Source: Bryobacterales bacterium
Lineage (GTDB): Bacteria > Acidobacteriota > Terriglobia > Bryobacterales > Bryobacteraceae
Direction: 5' to 3'
Assembly (NCBI GenBank): GCA_003136675.1
Contig: PLFE01000200.1
Location: forward strand, 1 to 47,774
Length of the DNA: 47,774 bases
This document shows, one piece after another, positions 15,966 through 24,260 of the stretch (the first letter of the stretch is position 1; every line of letters begins with the position of its first letter). A program made the position numbers and the translations under genes. The notes beneath the pieces are model-generated. The model ran no database searches and had not been told where the DNA came from. It was given only the letters and a program-made list of their open reading frames with translations.

Positions 15966-16739
15966 TTGCTAGCCGGCCTCATCAAATTCTTATGGTATGC
16001 CTCGATCGCGTCAGGCGCGGCCGTTGTCATACGGCTCGTGGCAATCGGTCTGGCGTCCCGCTATCGCGGCCTCGCAGGCTGGGCCGCAGTCAGTGCCCTG
16101 TCTTCTATCCTTCTCCTCTTTTTCGAGCATGATCCGGACGTCTATCTCTGGGTCTTCATTACGGCTTACGCGCTGGAAGCGGTTTGCATCTTCTTCATGG
16201 TTCGTAAGCTTTTCAGTTCTCATCTGGAAGCCTACCAAGGCATCGGCGCATTCGCTCAAAAGCTGCTCAGCGGGCTCGTGGGGCTCTCCGCGGTGATTTC
16301 CGTGTTCGCCATTCGCCAGGACTGGCTGAGCGCCGCGTCTCCAGCGGATTGGACTTTCACCAGCGTTCGCATCGTGGATACCGGGTTTGCCGTGTTCCTC
16401 GCCAGCGCGGGTATCTTCTTTGCGCGCTACCGTGTCCCCACCCGGCGGAATGTGCTGCTTCTGGAAGCCGGCGCGACGGTCTATTTCACCATTCAGGCGT
16501 TGGCGTTCCTGGCCATTATCCTGATCGGGAATCCCGCAAAGCTCCCCGCATCGATTGTGGTGGAGGCAGCCGATTTCTCAGTGTTTTTATATTGTGTGTT
16601 CGCGGTTACTCAGGCAGGCGAGTCGTTACCCGCTCGGCACTACGATCCCGTCAAGCAGGCCCGTGTGGAAGCTTTAAACGCGGAAGCGCTTAGATTTGCG
16701 CAGCAGATGAAATCTGCTGTAAGAAAGAATTCTGGATAG
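15966..16739 (+). CDS. Multi-pass membrane protein of unknown function
   Basis: The 257-residue product (TTG start at 15966) has about seven hydrophobic segments spread along residues 5-215, and a charged helical C-terminal tail (KQARVEALNAEALRFAQQMK) that would lie in the cytoplasm. No transporter or sensor-kinase motif is seen. The seven-segment layout resembles sensor-type membrane modules and 7TM proteins of acidobacteria, but I do not recognise the family. It is encoded on the same strand just after the small secreted peptide and may share its transcript. Its 3' end overlaps the convergent gene by 50 bases. Confidence 0.65.
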   Translation: MLAGLIKFLWYASIASGAAVVIRLVAIGLASRYRGLAGWAAVSALSSILLLFFEHDPDVYLWVFITAYALEAVCIFFMVRKLFSSHLEAYQGIGAFAQKLLSGLVGLSAVISVFAIRQDWLSAASPADWTFTSVRIVDTGFAVFLASAGIFFARYRVPTRRNVLLLEAGATVYFTIQALAFLAIILIGNPAKLPASIVVEAADFSVFLYCVFAVTQAGESLPARHYDPVKQARVEALNAEALRFAQQMKSAVRKNSG

Positions 16740-17175
16740 CCACGCACGCGGTAATTTCGCCGCAGGCTTTGCGAGCCATCTCAGCCGCAAAACCGACCCG
16801 CAGGTAGTGCAGGCACAACGCCGCTCTCAATGTCAGCAACGCACGCGTAAAAGCCAGATCGTCGGACACCAGAGATTCCATGTTGACGTGTCCGGCGTGG
16901 TACATCAGATCGCGCCGCTGCTCCTGGATGCGTCTGAAGTGCCGCTTCACTCGCCGAATCAGTTGCGCGAACACTTCCCGCCGCACTTTACGAAACCGGG
17001 CGGCAGAGAGGTGATTCGCCGACACGAAGTCATCATCTTCCACGCTCAATGTGCGGAGGATGAGGCTGATCTGCGGGAGAATCGAAACGGACTCCTCCGC
17101 CGCCGCGAAGATCTCGCGGATGGCTTGTTCCCGATTCACTTCGGGGCTGTCGGATTGTTCTCTTTCGGGAACCAC
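16690..17175 (-). CDS. Helical protein of unknown function
   Basis: The 161-residue frame (GTG start at 17175) encodes a soluble, Arg- and Leu-rich helical protein with segments such as RREVFAQLIRRVKRHFRRIQ and ARALLTLRAALCLHYLRVGF-like helices. It overlaps the end of the convergent membrane protein gene by 50 bases. There is no recognised motif. The long, consistent reading frame and composition make it likely real. Confidence 0.55.
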   Translation of the reverse strand: MVPEREQSDSPEVNREQAIREIFAAAEESVSILPQISLILRTLSVEDDDFVSANHLSAARFRKVRREVFAQLIRRVKRHFRRIQEQRRDLMYHAGHVNMESLVSDDLAFTRALLTLRAALCLHYLRVGFAAEMARKACGEITACVAIQNSFLQQISSAAQI

Positions 17176-17470
17176 GGACTTAGCTTAACGTCACTTCTGA
17201 AGTTCGTCAATAGGGTGATTTGGCAAATTTCACAGATCAGGGTTACCATTTTTGAGCCTGCTAGGTCTGGAAGCCTGGATTCAGCAACTACCCGGAGAAA
17301 ACTCCCGGCTCGTCTCTCGATCGCCCCAGGAGAACTACGAGGGGGCCAAATCCGTATTTTCGCCTTTAATTCGCCTATCGACCCAACCTATTGTGGCTCT
17401 GCTTATGTCGGATACCCCCTGTCGGGCCCTCGTAAGTCACTAAAAACAATTAACTAAGCCCAAAATTCTG
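17176..17470. other. Intergenic region before the dcw cluster
   Basis: This stretch between the unknown helical gene and the mraZ control region is comparatively AT-rich. I see no convincing gene, RNA or repeat in it. It may carry the promoter of the minus-strand gene and upstream elements of the dcw promoter. Confidence 0.4.
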
Positions 17471-17500
17471 TTGCAACTTTCTCTCGATCCATGCCACAAT
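17471..17500 (+). promoter_or_regulatory. Candidate promoter of the dcw cluster
   Basis: TTGCAA (17471-17476) and CACAAT (17495-17500) are separated by 18 bases and lie just upstream of the TGGAC box array and the mraZ start. The match is moderate (5/6 at -35, 4/6 at -10). Position relative to the MraZ boxes is what supports it. Confidence 0.4.
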
Positions 17501-17506
17501 CTGTTG

Positions 17507-17564
17507 TGGACCGAAATGGACTAGTCTGGGACAAAAAGTGGACTAGCCGGAAAAAACAGTGGAC
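17507..17564 (+). promoter_or_regulatory. MraZ-box operator array
   Basis: TGGAC at 17507, TGGAC at 17517, TGGGAC at 17527, TGGAC at 17539 and TGGAC at 17560. The first three are exactly 10 bases apart, the fourth 12 and the fifth 21 further. MraZ proteins are known to bind TGGGN repeats with this 10-base period in front of their own gene. The last copy includes the GTG start codon of mraZ, so bound MraZ could also hinder translation-start DNA. Autoregulation of the whole cluster is the natural inference. Confidence 0.75.
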
Positions 17565-18050
17565 GAAGTAACGGGTCAGAGCAGCGCGCCTCCAGTTGAA
17601 CCCCCGCGGGGTATGTACCCGGCGCGCCTCGACGATCGCGGCAGGCTGAAGCTCCCCGCTTCGTTCCAGCAGTATTTTGGGGCTCTCACAGAGAAGAAGT
17701 TGTTCGTCACGAGCCTTGACCGGCGCATAGCTCAAATTTACCCGATTTCCACCTGGCGAGAGAACGAAAAGTTTTTTGAGAGTTACAACGAGAATCCGGA
17801 AGCTGTGCAGGACGTGTGGTTTAACGCGAACGATCTGGGGGCCGACGCCGAGCCCGACTCGCAAGGTCGGCTTACGTTTCATCCCGATCTGAGGCGAGAC
17901 CTGGATATGGACAACACCCAGCTCCATCTTTATGCCTACCGCGGCCGGGTGCAAGTTTTGACGGACGCGCTGTATCAGGAGAAACGCCAGCGCGCCCAGC
18001 GGTCCGCCACGGAGAATGTGACTCTGCTGGAGCGGGCAGGTCTGAAGTAA
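17559..18050 (+). CDS. mraZ: Transcriptional regulator MraZ
   Basis: The 163-residue protein starts at a GTG (17559) and contains the two MraZ half-domains, each with the D-x-x-G-R-L signature: LDDRGRLKLPASF at about residue 26 and PDSQGRLTFHPDL at about 102. MraZ is a ring-forming AbrB-like DNA-binding protein that controls the dcw cluster. It has a short N-terminal extension (MDEVTGQSSAPPVEPPRG) before the first domain, which E. coli MraZ lacks. The array of TGGAC boxes directly upstream is its likely target, and rsmH follows after 9 bases. Confidence 0.95.
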   Translation: MDEVTGQSSAPPVEPPRGMYPARLDDRGRLKLPASFQQYFGALTEKKLFVTSLDRRIAQIYPISTWRENEKFFESYNENPEAVQDVWFNANDLGADAEPDSQGRLTFHPDLRRDLDMDNTQLHLYAYRGRVQVLTDALYQEKRQRAQRSATENVTLLERAGLK

Positions 18051-18059
18051 TGATGCGCC

Positions 18060-18941
18060 ATGCCATCCATACCGGAACACTATCCCGTGATGCTGAGCGA
18101 ATCGCTGGACGGGCTGGCGATTACCCCGGACGGAGTTTTTCTCGACGCCACAGCCGGGCTTGGCGGGCATACGGGAGCGATCGCGCGGAAGCTGGACAGC
18201 GGCCTGGTGATCGCCAACGATCGCGATTTGCTCACGCTGGAACTGGCGCGGGCGAATACAGCGGATGTAGCGGACCGCATCCTGTTTCATCATGGGCCGT
18301 TCTCGATGCTGGCGAGCGCCGTGGCTGCCGCCGGCCGGGGACAAGTGGATGGTCTGCTGGCGGATCTCGGCGTGAGCCGGTATCAACTGCTCACGCCCGA
18401 CCGGGGATTTTCATTTCTGACCGAAGGCCCGCTGGACATGCGGATGGATCAATCGCGTGGAATTACAGCGGAGGAATTGGTCAACAAGAGTGCCGAAAAG
18501 GCGCTGGCCGACTGGATATACCAGCACGGCGAAGAAAGGAGGGCGCGGAAGATAGCCAGAGCAATCGTCCGGGCGCGGCCCATTCGGAGCACACTACATC
18601 TGGCCGATGTAGTGGAGCGGGTCGTGCCCCGGACGAGTCATTTGCATCCCGCCACCCAGACTTTCATGGCGCTGCGAATGGTTGTGAATCAGGAGCCGGA
18701 GGAACTGGACGCGCTTCTCGAACTGGCTCCGGACCTTGTCAAGCCCGGCGGGAGAATCGTGATCATCTCGTTCATGTCGCTGGAAGATCGCAAGGTAAAA
18801 GAAAGCTTTCGGGATTTGCAGAGGGAAAAGCAGGGAGCGGTGATCACCAGGAAACCGCTCGTGCCGTCGGAAGAAGAGTGCAGGCGAAATCCGCCGTCTC
18901 GCAGCGCGAAACTGCGGGTGTTTGAGTTGGTATCGGGCTAA
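18060..18941 (+). CDS. rsmH: 16S rRNA (cytosine1402-N4)-methyltransferase
   Basis: The 293-residue protein begins MPSIPEHYPVMLSESLD, the standard RsmH opening with HYPVM. The SAM-binding motif LDATAGLGGHTGAI and the later ADLGVSRYQL, GPLDMRMD and NQEPEEL motifs are intact, and it ends with the family's RSAKLRVFE. It methylates N4 of C1402 in the decoding centre. It sits second in the cluster as usual for mraZ-rsmH-ftsL. Confidence 0.97.
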   Translation: MPSIPEHYPVMLSESLDGLAITPDGVFLDATAGLGGHTGAIARKLDSGLVIANDRDLLTLELARANTADVADRILFHHGPFSMLASAVAAAGRGQVDGLLADLGVSRYQLLTPDRGFSFLTEGPLDMRMDQSRGITAEELVNKSAEKALADWIYQHGEERRARKIARAIVRARPIRSTLHLADVVERVVPRTSHLHPATQTFMALRMVVNQEPEELDALLELAPDLVKPGGRIVIISFMSLEDRKVKESFRDLQREKQGAVITRKPLVPSEEECRRNPPSRSAKLRVFELVSG

Positions 18942-18958
18942 AAGCAGGGAGGAAACGC

Positions 18959-19453
18959 ATGGCAACTGTAGCGACTTACTTCCGCCGTTCGGAATTCATA
19001 GCGGCGGAATCGACTGTGGAACGTCTTGAACACGCGGCGGCGGATCAATACCGGATGCGCAATCTGCCGGGCGACAACATCTATCTGTTCTCCAAGCGCA
19101 TCGACAACTCGCGGCTGGTACGGGAAGCGGACCCCGGGACGCGGACCGACTGCTGGTCGGCCATCGCCACCGTGACCCTGCTCGCGGTAATGCTCGGTAC
19201 GGCGGCCATGCCCCGCATCGGCGGGCTTCTGAGCGGCATTCAGGCCGAGAAGCTCAAAACCGACCAACAGGAACTGCTGCTGCGTCGCCGAATGCTCGAA
19301 ATACAGGAGGCGCGCATCCTCAGCCAGTCGAACCTCGACCAGTTCGCCGTCAAACGCAAGCTTCTCACCCCCACGCCGGGGCAGGAACAGCATCTGCAGC
19401 CGCATGATTCCGCTTTCGCGATGAACGTGGGTTCATCCGCCGGCGCACAGTAA
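18959..19453 (+). CDS. ftsL: FtsL-like division protein
   Basis: A 164-residue protein with an AGGGAGG ribosome site. It has a cytoplasmic N-terminus of about 65 residues, one membrane segment (about 68-88, SAIATVTLLAVMLGTAAM) and a periplasmic helix rich in Gln, Leu and Arg (EKLKTDQQELLLRRRMLEIQ) that could form a coiled coil. FtsL is poorly conserved; the call rests on the topology and the position between rsmH and ftsI. It should bind FtsB and FtsQ and help activate FtsW-FtsI. The cytoplasmic part is longer than in E. coli. Confidence 0.75.
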   Translation: MATVATYFRRSEFIAAESTVERLEHAAADQYRMRNLPGDNIYLFSKRIDNSRLVREADPGTRTDCWSAIATVTLLAVMLGTAAMPRIGGLLSGIQAEKLKTDQQELLLRRRMLEIQEARILSQSNLDQFAVKRKLLTPTPGQEQHLQPHDSAFAMNVGSSAGAQ

Positions 19454-19474
19454 CGTCTGGAAAGGTCGTGACCC

Positions 19475-21484
19475 GTGAACCCCGGCGCAAGGCTTGAGGC
19501 TATCCGGCGCCTGACATGGCTGGGCGCAGCACTTCTGGTTTGGGGAGTCGCCATTCTGGGCGAACTGATTTCGCTCCAGATTCTCCATCACGGCGATTAC
19601 GTTCGGCAGGCCCGCAAGCAGCAGGAAGCCAGTGTGGACCTGATCGCTCCCCGCGGCACCATCTTCGATCGGGACAACCGGCCGCTGGCGATGAGCGAGC
19701 CCGTGGAAAGCGTCCTGCTGAATCCCCGCAAAATTCCGGATAAGAGGATGGCCGCCGATCTTCTTGGCCCCATGCTCAGCCTGGACGCCGATCAACTCTA
19801 TCAGCGGATGCTGGAGGCGACCGAGGCCCACCGCGGCATGGTGGTCAAGCGCGCCATCTCTCCGGACGAATCCCAAAGCCTGCATGGGGCGCATCTCACC
19901 TGGATCCGGTTCGAGGAGGAAAGCAAGCGGACTTACCCCAACGAAAACGTCGCGTCGCACGTGATCGGGTCCGTCTATAAAGGAGAGCACGGGGCGGAAG
20001 GCATTGAGAAGAGCAACGACGAACTCCTGCGCGGGGTTCCGGGGAAAGCCAATGAACTGGTGGACGTACAGCGTCATGGCATCGAGAGCTGGGTACAGAC
20101 CCCTCCGGTGCCCGGCAAATCCATTCGCCTGAGTATCGACCAGCGCCTGCAGTTCATCACCGAACGCGAACTGGCCGCGCAGGTGGTGGCCAAACACGGG
20201 CGCACCGGCAGCGCCATTATCATGAACCCCTACACGGGCGAAATTCTGGCGTTCGCCAACTACCCAAGTTTCGACCCCAACAAACCGCCCACGAACGATC
20301 TAGAGCGCCGCGCCCACTTCAATCTGGGTGCGCAGGTGCCCTTTGAGCCGGGTTCGGTCTTCAAGGTTCTCACGCTCGCGACCGCTTTGGAGACGACGAC
20401 CCTTCGACCTACCTCCCTGATCAACTGCCACAACGGCATATTGCAGCTTCCCGGCCGCGTCATTCACGAAGCGCATGGCGGATTCGGGATGATCCCCATG
20501 GCGGATGTGCTGGCCCATTCCAGCAACATCGGCGCCATTGAAATTGGCGCGCAGATCGGCCGCGAGAAGTTCTACGAATACCTTTCGAACTTCGGCTTCG
20601 GGCAGCGCACGGGTTCCGGGCTTCCGGCGGAATCACCGGGCATTCTGCGTAAGCTCGACAAATGGAGAACTACCTCTCTTGCCTCCGTTTCGATGGGCCA
20701 GGAAGTCGCCGCTACCTCGTTGCAGTTGGTTCGAGCCTGCGCCGTGATGGCCAATGGTGGAATGCTGGTCACCCCTCATGTCATCCTCGATGTGGGCGGC
20801 CAACCCGTTTCCGTTCCGGCTCCCAGACGCGTGCTGCGGCCCGAAACCACCGTATTGATGAGGCAGATGATGGAAGGCGTTGTGCTCCGCGGAACGGGAA
20901 AGAACGTCATCAAGCTGCATGGCTGGTCCGCGGGAGGCAAAACCGGTACGGCCCAGATTTTTGAACACGGCCACTACACGCACCTCTACAACGCTTCATT
21001 TATGGGTTTTGCTCCGCTCAACAATCCGGCGCTAGTGGCGATTGTCACTATTAATGGCACGGAAGGGAATTTGGGTATGGGAGGAAGTGTCGCAGGGCCG
21101 GTGTGGAGCACCATTATGAATGAGGCGCTGCGGCTCTACGACGTACCGAAGGATGTTCCTGAGAAAGACGTTCCGCAAGCGGCGCCAGCAAAGGTTGATG
21201 AGTCGGTTGAAGTAGCCGATATCGAGGGCGACCTGGGGCAGAATGTTCTGGAAGACGATCCGTCCGTGATGCCGAAGCTGGAGGACATTCCCCAGGTGGC
21301 CACGACGGTAGGCCCGGTGGTTCCCGATTTCCGCGGCAAATCGATGCGCGCAGTGGCAACGGAAGCCTATTCACAGGGAATCAGCGTCACCCCGCAAGGC
21401 AGCGGCGTTGCCCGCAACCAGTCGCCTGCGCCGGGAACTCCCCTTCATCCCGGAGAAGCCATTCGGGTGCTGTTCACCCAATGA
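19475..21484 (+). CDS. ftsI: Septal peptidoglycan transpeptidase (PBP3) with PASTA domain
   Basis: The 669-residue class B penicillin-binding protein has one N-terminal membrane anchor (about 14-35), a dimerisation domain with APRGTIFDRDNRPLA, and a transpeptidase domain with Ser294-x-x-Lys297 (PGSVFK), Ser349-x-Asn351 and Lys489-Thr-Gly. A linker with repeated D-V-P (VPKDVPEKDVP) leads to a C-terminal PASTA domain (about 612-669, VPDFRGKSMRAV). It cross-links septal peptidoglycan. PASTA domains on FtsI are common in Gram-positives and less so in diderms. Its TGA overlaps the murE ATG (ATGA). Confidence 0.96.
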   Translation: MNPGARLEAIRRLTWLGAALLVWGVAILGELISLQILHHGDYVRQARKQQEASVDLIAPRGTIFDRDNRPLAMSEPVESVLLNPRKIPDKRMAADLLGPMLSLDADQLYQRMLEATEAHRGMVVKRAISPDESQSLHGAHLTWIRFEEESKRTYPNENVASHVIGSVYKGEHGAEGIEKSNDELLRGVPGKANELVDVQRHGIESWVQTPPVPGKSIRLSIDQRLQFITERELAAQVVAKHGRTGSAIIMNPYTGEILAFANYPSFDPNKPPTNDLERRAHFNLGAQVPFEPGSVFKVLTLATALETTTLRPTSLINCHNGILQLPGRVIHEAHGGFGMIPMADVLAHSSNIGAIEIGAQIGREKFYEYLSNFGFGQRTGSGLPAESPGILRKLDKWRTTSLASVSMGQEVAATSLQLVRACAVMANGGMLVTPHVILDVGGQPVSVPAPRRVLRPETTVLMRQMMEGVVLRGTGKNVIKLHGWSAGGKTGTAQIFEHGHYTHLYNASFMGFAPLNNPALVAIVTINGTEGNLGMGGSVAGPVWSTIMNEALRLYDVPKDVPEKDVPQAAPAKVDESVEVADIEGDLGQNVLEDDPSVMPKLEDIPQVATTVGPVVPDFRGKSMRAVATEAYSQGISVTPQGSGVARNQSPAPGTPLHPGEAIRVLFTQ

Positions 21485-22959
21485 ACTTACAAACAGTGCT
21501 TGCGGACGCCGGCTTGAAGCATCCGCTGCCGCCGGCGCTGGCCGGCCGGGATGTGGAGGGGCTGGATTACGACTCCCGCCGCATCGCGCCGGGCTGGTTG
21601 TTTTTCGCCTTTCCGGGCTCGAAAACGGATGGCCGCCAATACGCCTCAAACGCCATGCAACAAGGCGCACTGGCCATCGTGAGCGAACTCCCGGCGCCGG
21701 AGGGGTTTACCGAACCCTGGTTGCAGGTGGAGCATGGCCGCCACGCGCTCGCAGTAAGCGCACGCGCTTTCTATCACTATCCAGACCGCCGCATCGCACT
21801 CACGGGCATCACCGGCACCAACGGCAAAACCACCACCAGCTACCTGATCGATTCGGTTCTGCGCGCGGCCGGAAACTCAACCGCGCTGATTGGGACCATC
21901 GAATATCACGTGGCGGGAAGAGTGCTGCCGGCCGTGAATACGACTCCCGAGTCGCTCGATCTTTGCCGCATCCTCGAAGAGCTTTTCAAGCTGGGCGGCT
22001 CGCACGCCGTGATGGAAGTTTCTTCGCACGCGCTTGAATTAGGTCGCGTCTGGAGCTTCGACTTTCAAACCGCGGTCTTCACCAACCTCACGCAAGATCA
22101 TCTCGATTTTCACGAAACCATGGACCGCTACTTTGCGGCCAAAGCTCTCTTGTTCAATGGCGGCAACGGAGCACCCGCGCCGCGCATCTCGGTCATCAAC
22201 GCGGACGATGAATACGCGCGCAGGCTGCGGCCGGACGGACGAACCCTGCTCTACGGCTTCAATGCCGACGCCAACGTGCGAGCTCGGAATGTAGCGTCCA
22301 CCATCAATGGGCTGCGCTTCGAGGTCCACTTCGGAAAGCTGCGGTTCGATATCGAGAGCCAGTTGATTGGCCGCATCAATGTCTACAACATTCTGGCCGC
22401 GTGCGCGGTGGGCATCGGCTACCAGATTCCATTTGAGGTGATCGCGCAAGGCATCGCGGCCTGCACGGGAGTTCCGGGCCGCTTCGAACGGGTGGATTCG
22501 GGCCAGCCCTTCGCCGTCGTAGTGGACTATTCGCACACCGACGACGCCCTTCGCAATGCGCTGGCCGTTGCCCGCGGATTGAATCCCCGCAGAATCATCA
22601 CGGTGTTTGGGTGCGGGGGCGATCGCGACCGGCGCAAACGCCCCCTGATGGGGCAGGCGGCATCCGAAGGCAGCGACCGCGTGATCCTCACGAGCGATAA
22701 TCCGCGATCCGAAGATCCGCTGGCGATCATGAACGACGTTATGGTGGGGATCCGGCGCAACGATACCCCATTCACCATCGAGCCGGACCGCGCTGCCGCC
22801 ATCGGCCTTGCCATCAAGTCCGCGCAATCCGGCGATCTGGTTCTGATCGCGGGCAAGGGCCACGAGACTTACCAGATCTTCGCGGACCGCACCATTCATT
22901 TCGACGACCGCGAGGTGGCGCGCGCGGTGCTGGAAGGCTTCGGGTACGGGAAAGCCTGA
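21481..22959 (+). CDS. murE: UDP-MurNAc-tripeptide synthetase (meso-DAP type)
   Basis: The 492-residue Mur ligase has the ATP-binding GTNGKTTT at about 113, the central EVSSHALELGR motif, and DNPR at 406-409 in SDNPRSEDP. DNPR is the established signature for meso-diaminopimelate as the third amino acid, so the peptidoglycan is DAP-type. It adds that residue to UDP-MurNAc-L-Ala-D-Glu in the cytoplasm. It overlaps ftsI by four bases and murF by one. Confidence 0.97.
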   Translation: MNLQTVLADAGLKHPLPPALAGRDVEGLDYDSRRIAPGWLFFAFPGSKTDGRQYASNAMQQGALAIVSELPAPEGFTEPWLQVEHGRHALAVSARAFYHYPDRRIALTGITGTNGKTTTSYLIDSVLRAAGNSTALIGTIEYHVAGRVLPAVNTTPESLDLCRILEELFKLGGSHAVMEVSSHALELGRVWSFDFQTAVFTNLTQDHLDFHETMDRYFAAKALLFNGGNGAPAPRISVINADDEYARRLRPDGRTLLYGFNADANVRARNVASTINGLRFEVHFGKLRFDIESQLIGRINVYNILAACAVGIGYQIPFEVIAQGIAACTGVPGRFERVDSGQPFAVVVDYSHTDDALRNALAVARGLNPRRIITVFGCGGDRDRRKRPLMGQAASEGSDRVILTSDNPRSEDPLAIMNDVMVGIRRNDTPFTIEPDRAAAIGLAIKSAQSGDLVLIAGKGHETYQIFADRTIHFDDREVARAVLEGFGYGKA

Positions 22960-24260
22960 TGCGCATCGCCATGGAGAAGGTTCTTCGCTGGATGGACGCC
23001 GAAGGGACCGGTGAGGGCTATGCGACGGGCTGGAGCATCGACTCGCGCACGGTGGAACCCGGTGACATTTTTTTCGCCATCCGGGGCGGGCGTGAGTTTA
23101 TACCGGAGGTGCTGGCGAAACAGGCGATTCCCGTTGTAGATAGTGACATTCCAGAAACGATCCAGGTGGACGACACGGTGCGCGCGATGCAGCGCCTGGC
23201 CACGCATGCACGGCAATACTGGGGCGGCAAAGTCGTCGGCGTCACAGGGAGCGCGGGTAAGACGACGACCAAAGATGTGATCGCGCACTTCCTCTCCACA
23301 GCAATTCCGACGGGTAAGACGATCGGCAACTTCAATAACGAGATCGGATTGCCGCTCTCGATTCTGCGTCTGCCGGATTCGAGCCGGGTCGCGGTGCTCG
23401 AGATGGGAATGAACCACGCGGGCGAGATCCGCGAACTCTGCAAGATCGCCAAACCCGATGTCGCCGTGGTGACCAACGTGGGCTACGCGCACATCGAATT
23501 CTTCGACTCCATTGACGGGATCGCGCTGGCCAAGCGGGAACTGGTGGATTCCCTGCCCCCTGGCGGAATCGCCATCCTCAATGCCGACGATAGCCGGGTG
23601 GCCAACTTCAAAGCGGGGCGAACCATCACCTACGGCTTCAGCGAGCTGGCCGACGTCCGGGGTTCGGATCTGCAGGGTTCCACATTCCGCTGTAACGGCG
23701 TTCGCTTCGAAACGCCTCTCTCCGGGTTGCATGGAGCGCTGAACGTGCTGGCTGGAATCGCTACGGCGCAGGCCTTCGACATTCCCGCCGCGGACCTGGT
23801 GGAGGCGGCACGCACCATCCCGATCGGGAAGATGCGCGGCGAGCGCATGCTCTACAACGGCGTCACGATTCTGAACGACGCTTACAATTCGAATCCCGAA
23901 GCCGTGCGCGCCATGCTGGATGTGCTGGCATCCACCAGTGCTCAAAAACACGTCGCCGTTTTGGGAGAGATGCTTGAACTGGGCTCGGAAAGTGAGAAAC
24001 TTCACCGCTCGGTAGGCGCTTACGCAGCGCAAAAGAAAATCGACATTTTGATTGGGATTCGCGGCTCCGCGCGTGAGATGCTCGATGAAGCGGCACGCGC
24101 GGGAATGCCCTCGGAGTCCATTCTTTTCTTTGAAGATCCGGCTGACGCCGGTGTGAAATTGCGCTCTCTGCTGCATGCCGGCGATGCGGTTCTTTTCAAA
24201 GGGTCCCGCGGAGTCCGGGTGGAACGTGCGCTGGAAACACTGATGGAGGCGGCGGCCTGA
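22959..24260 (+). CDS. murF: UDP-MurNAc-tripeptide-D-Ala-D-Ala ligase
   Basis: The 433-residue ligase has GSAGKTTTKD near residue 97 as its P-loop, the EMGMNHAGEI motif, and NDAYNSNPEAVRAML typical of MurF. It joins D-Ala-D-Ala to the tripeptide precursor to finish the UDP-MurNAc-pentapeptide. An ATG eight codons or less downstream (MEKVLRWMDAEG) is an alternative start. The mraY ATG follows its stop without a gap. Confidence 0.96.
   Translation: MRIAMEKVLRWMDAEGTGEGYATGWSIDSRTVEPGDIFFAIRGGREFIPEVLAKQAIPVVDSDIPETIQVDDTVRAMQRLATHARQYWGGKVVGVTGSAGKTTTKDVIAHFLSTAIPTGKTIGNFNNEIGLPLSILRLPDSSRVAVLEMGMNHAGEIRELCKIAKPDVAVVTNVGYAHIEFFDSIDGIALAKRELVDSLPPGGIAILNADDSRVANFKAGRTITYGFSELADVRGSDLQGSTFRCNGVRFETPLSGLHGALNVLAGIATAQAFDIPAADLVEAARTIPIGKMRGERMLYNGVTILNDAYNSNPEAVRAMLDVLASTSAQKHVAVLGEMLELGSESEKLHRSVGAYAAQKKIDILIGIRGSAREMLDEAARAGMPSESILFFEDPADAGVKLRSLLHAGDAVLFKGSRGVRVERALETLMEAAA

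Noticed and set aside
22896..24176. 426-residue minus-strand open frame across murF
   Set aside because: Antisense shadow of an unmistakable MurF.
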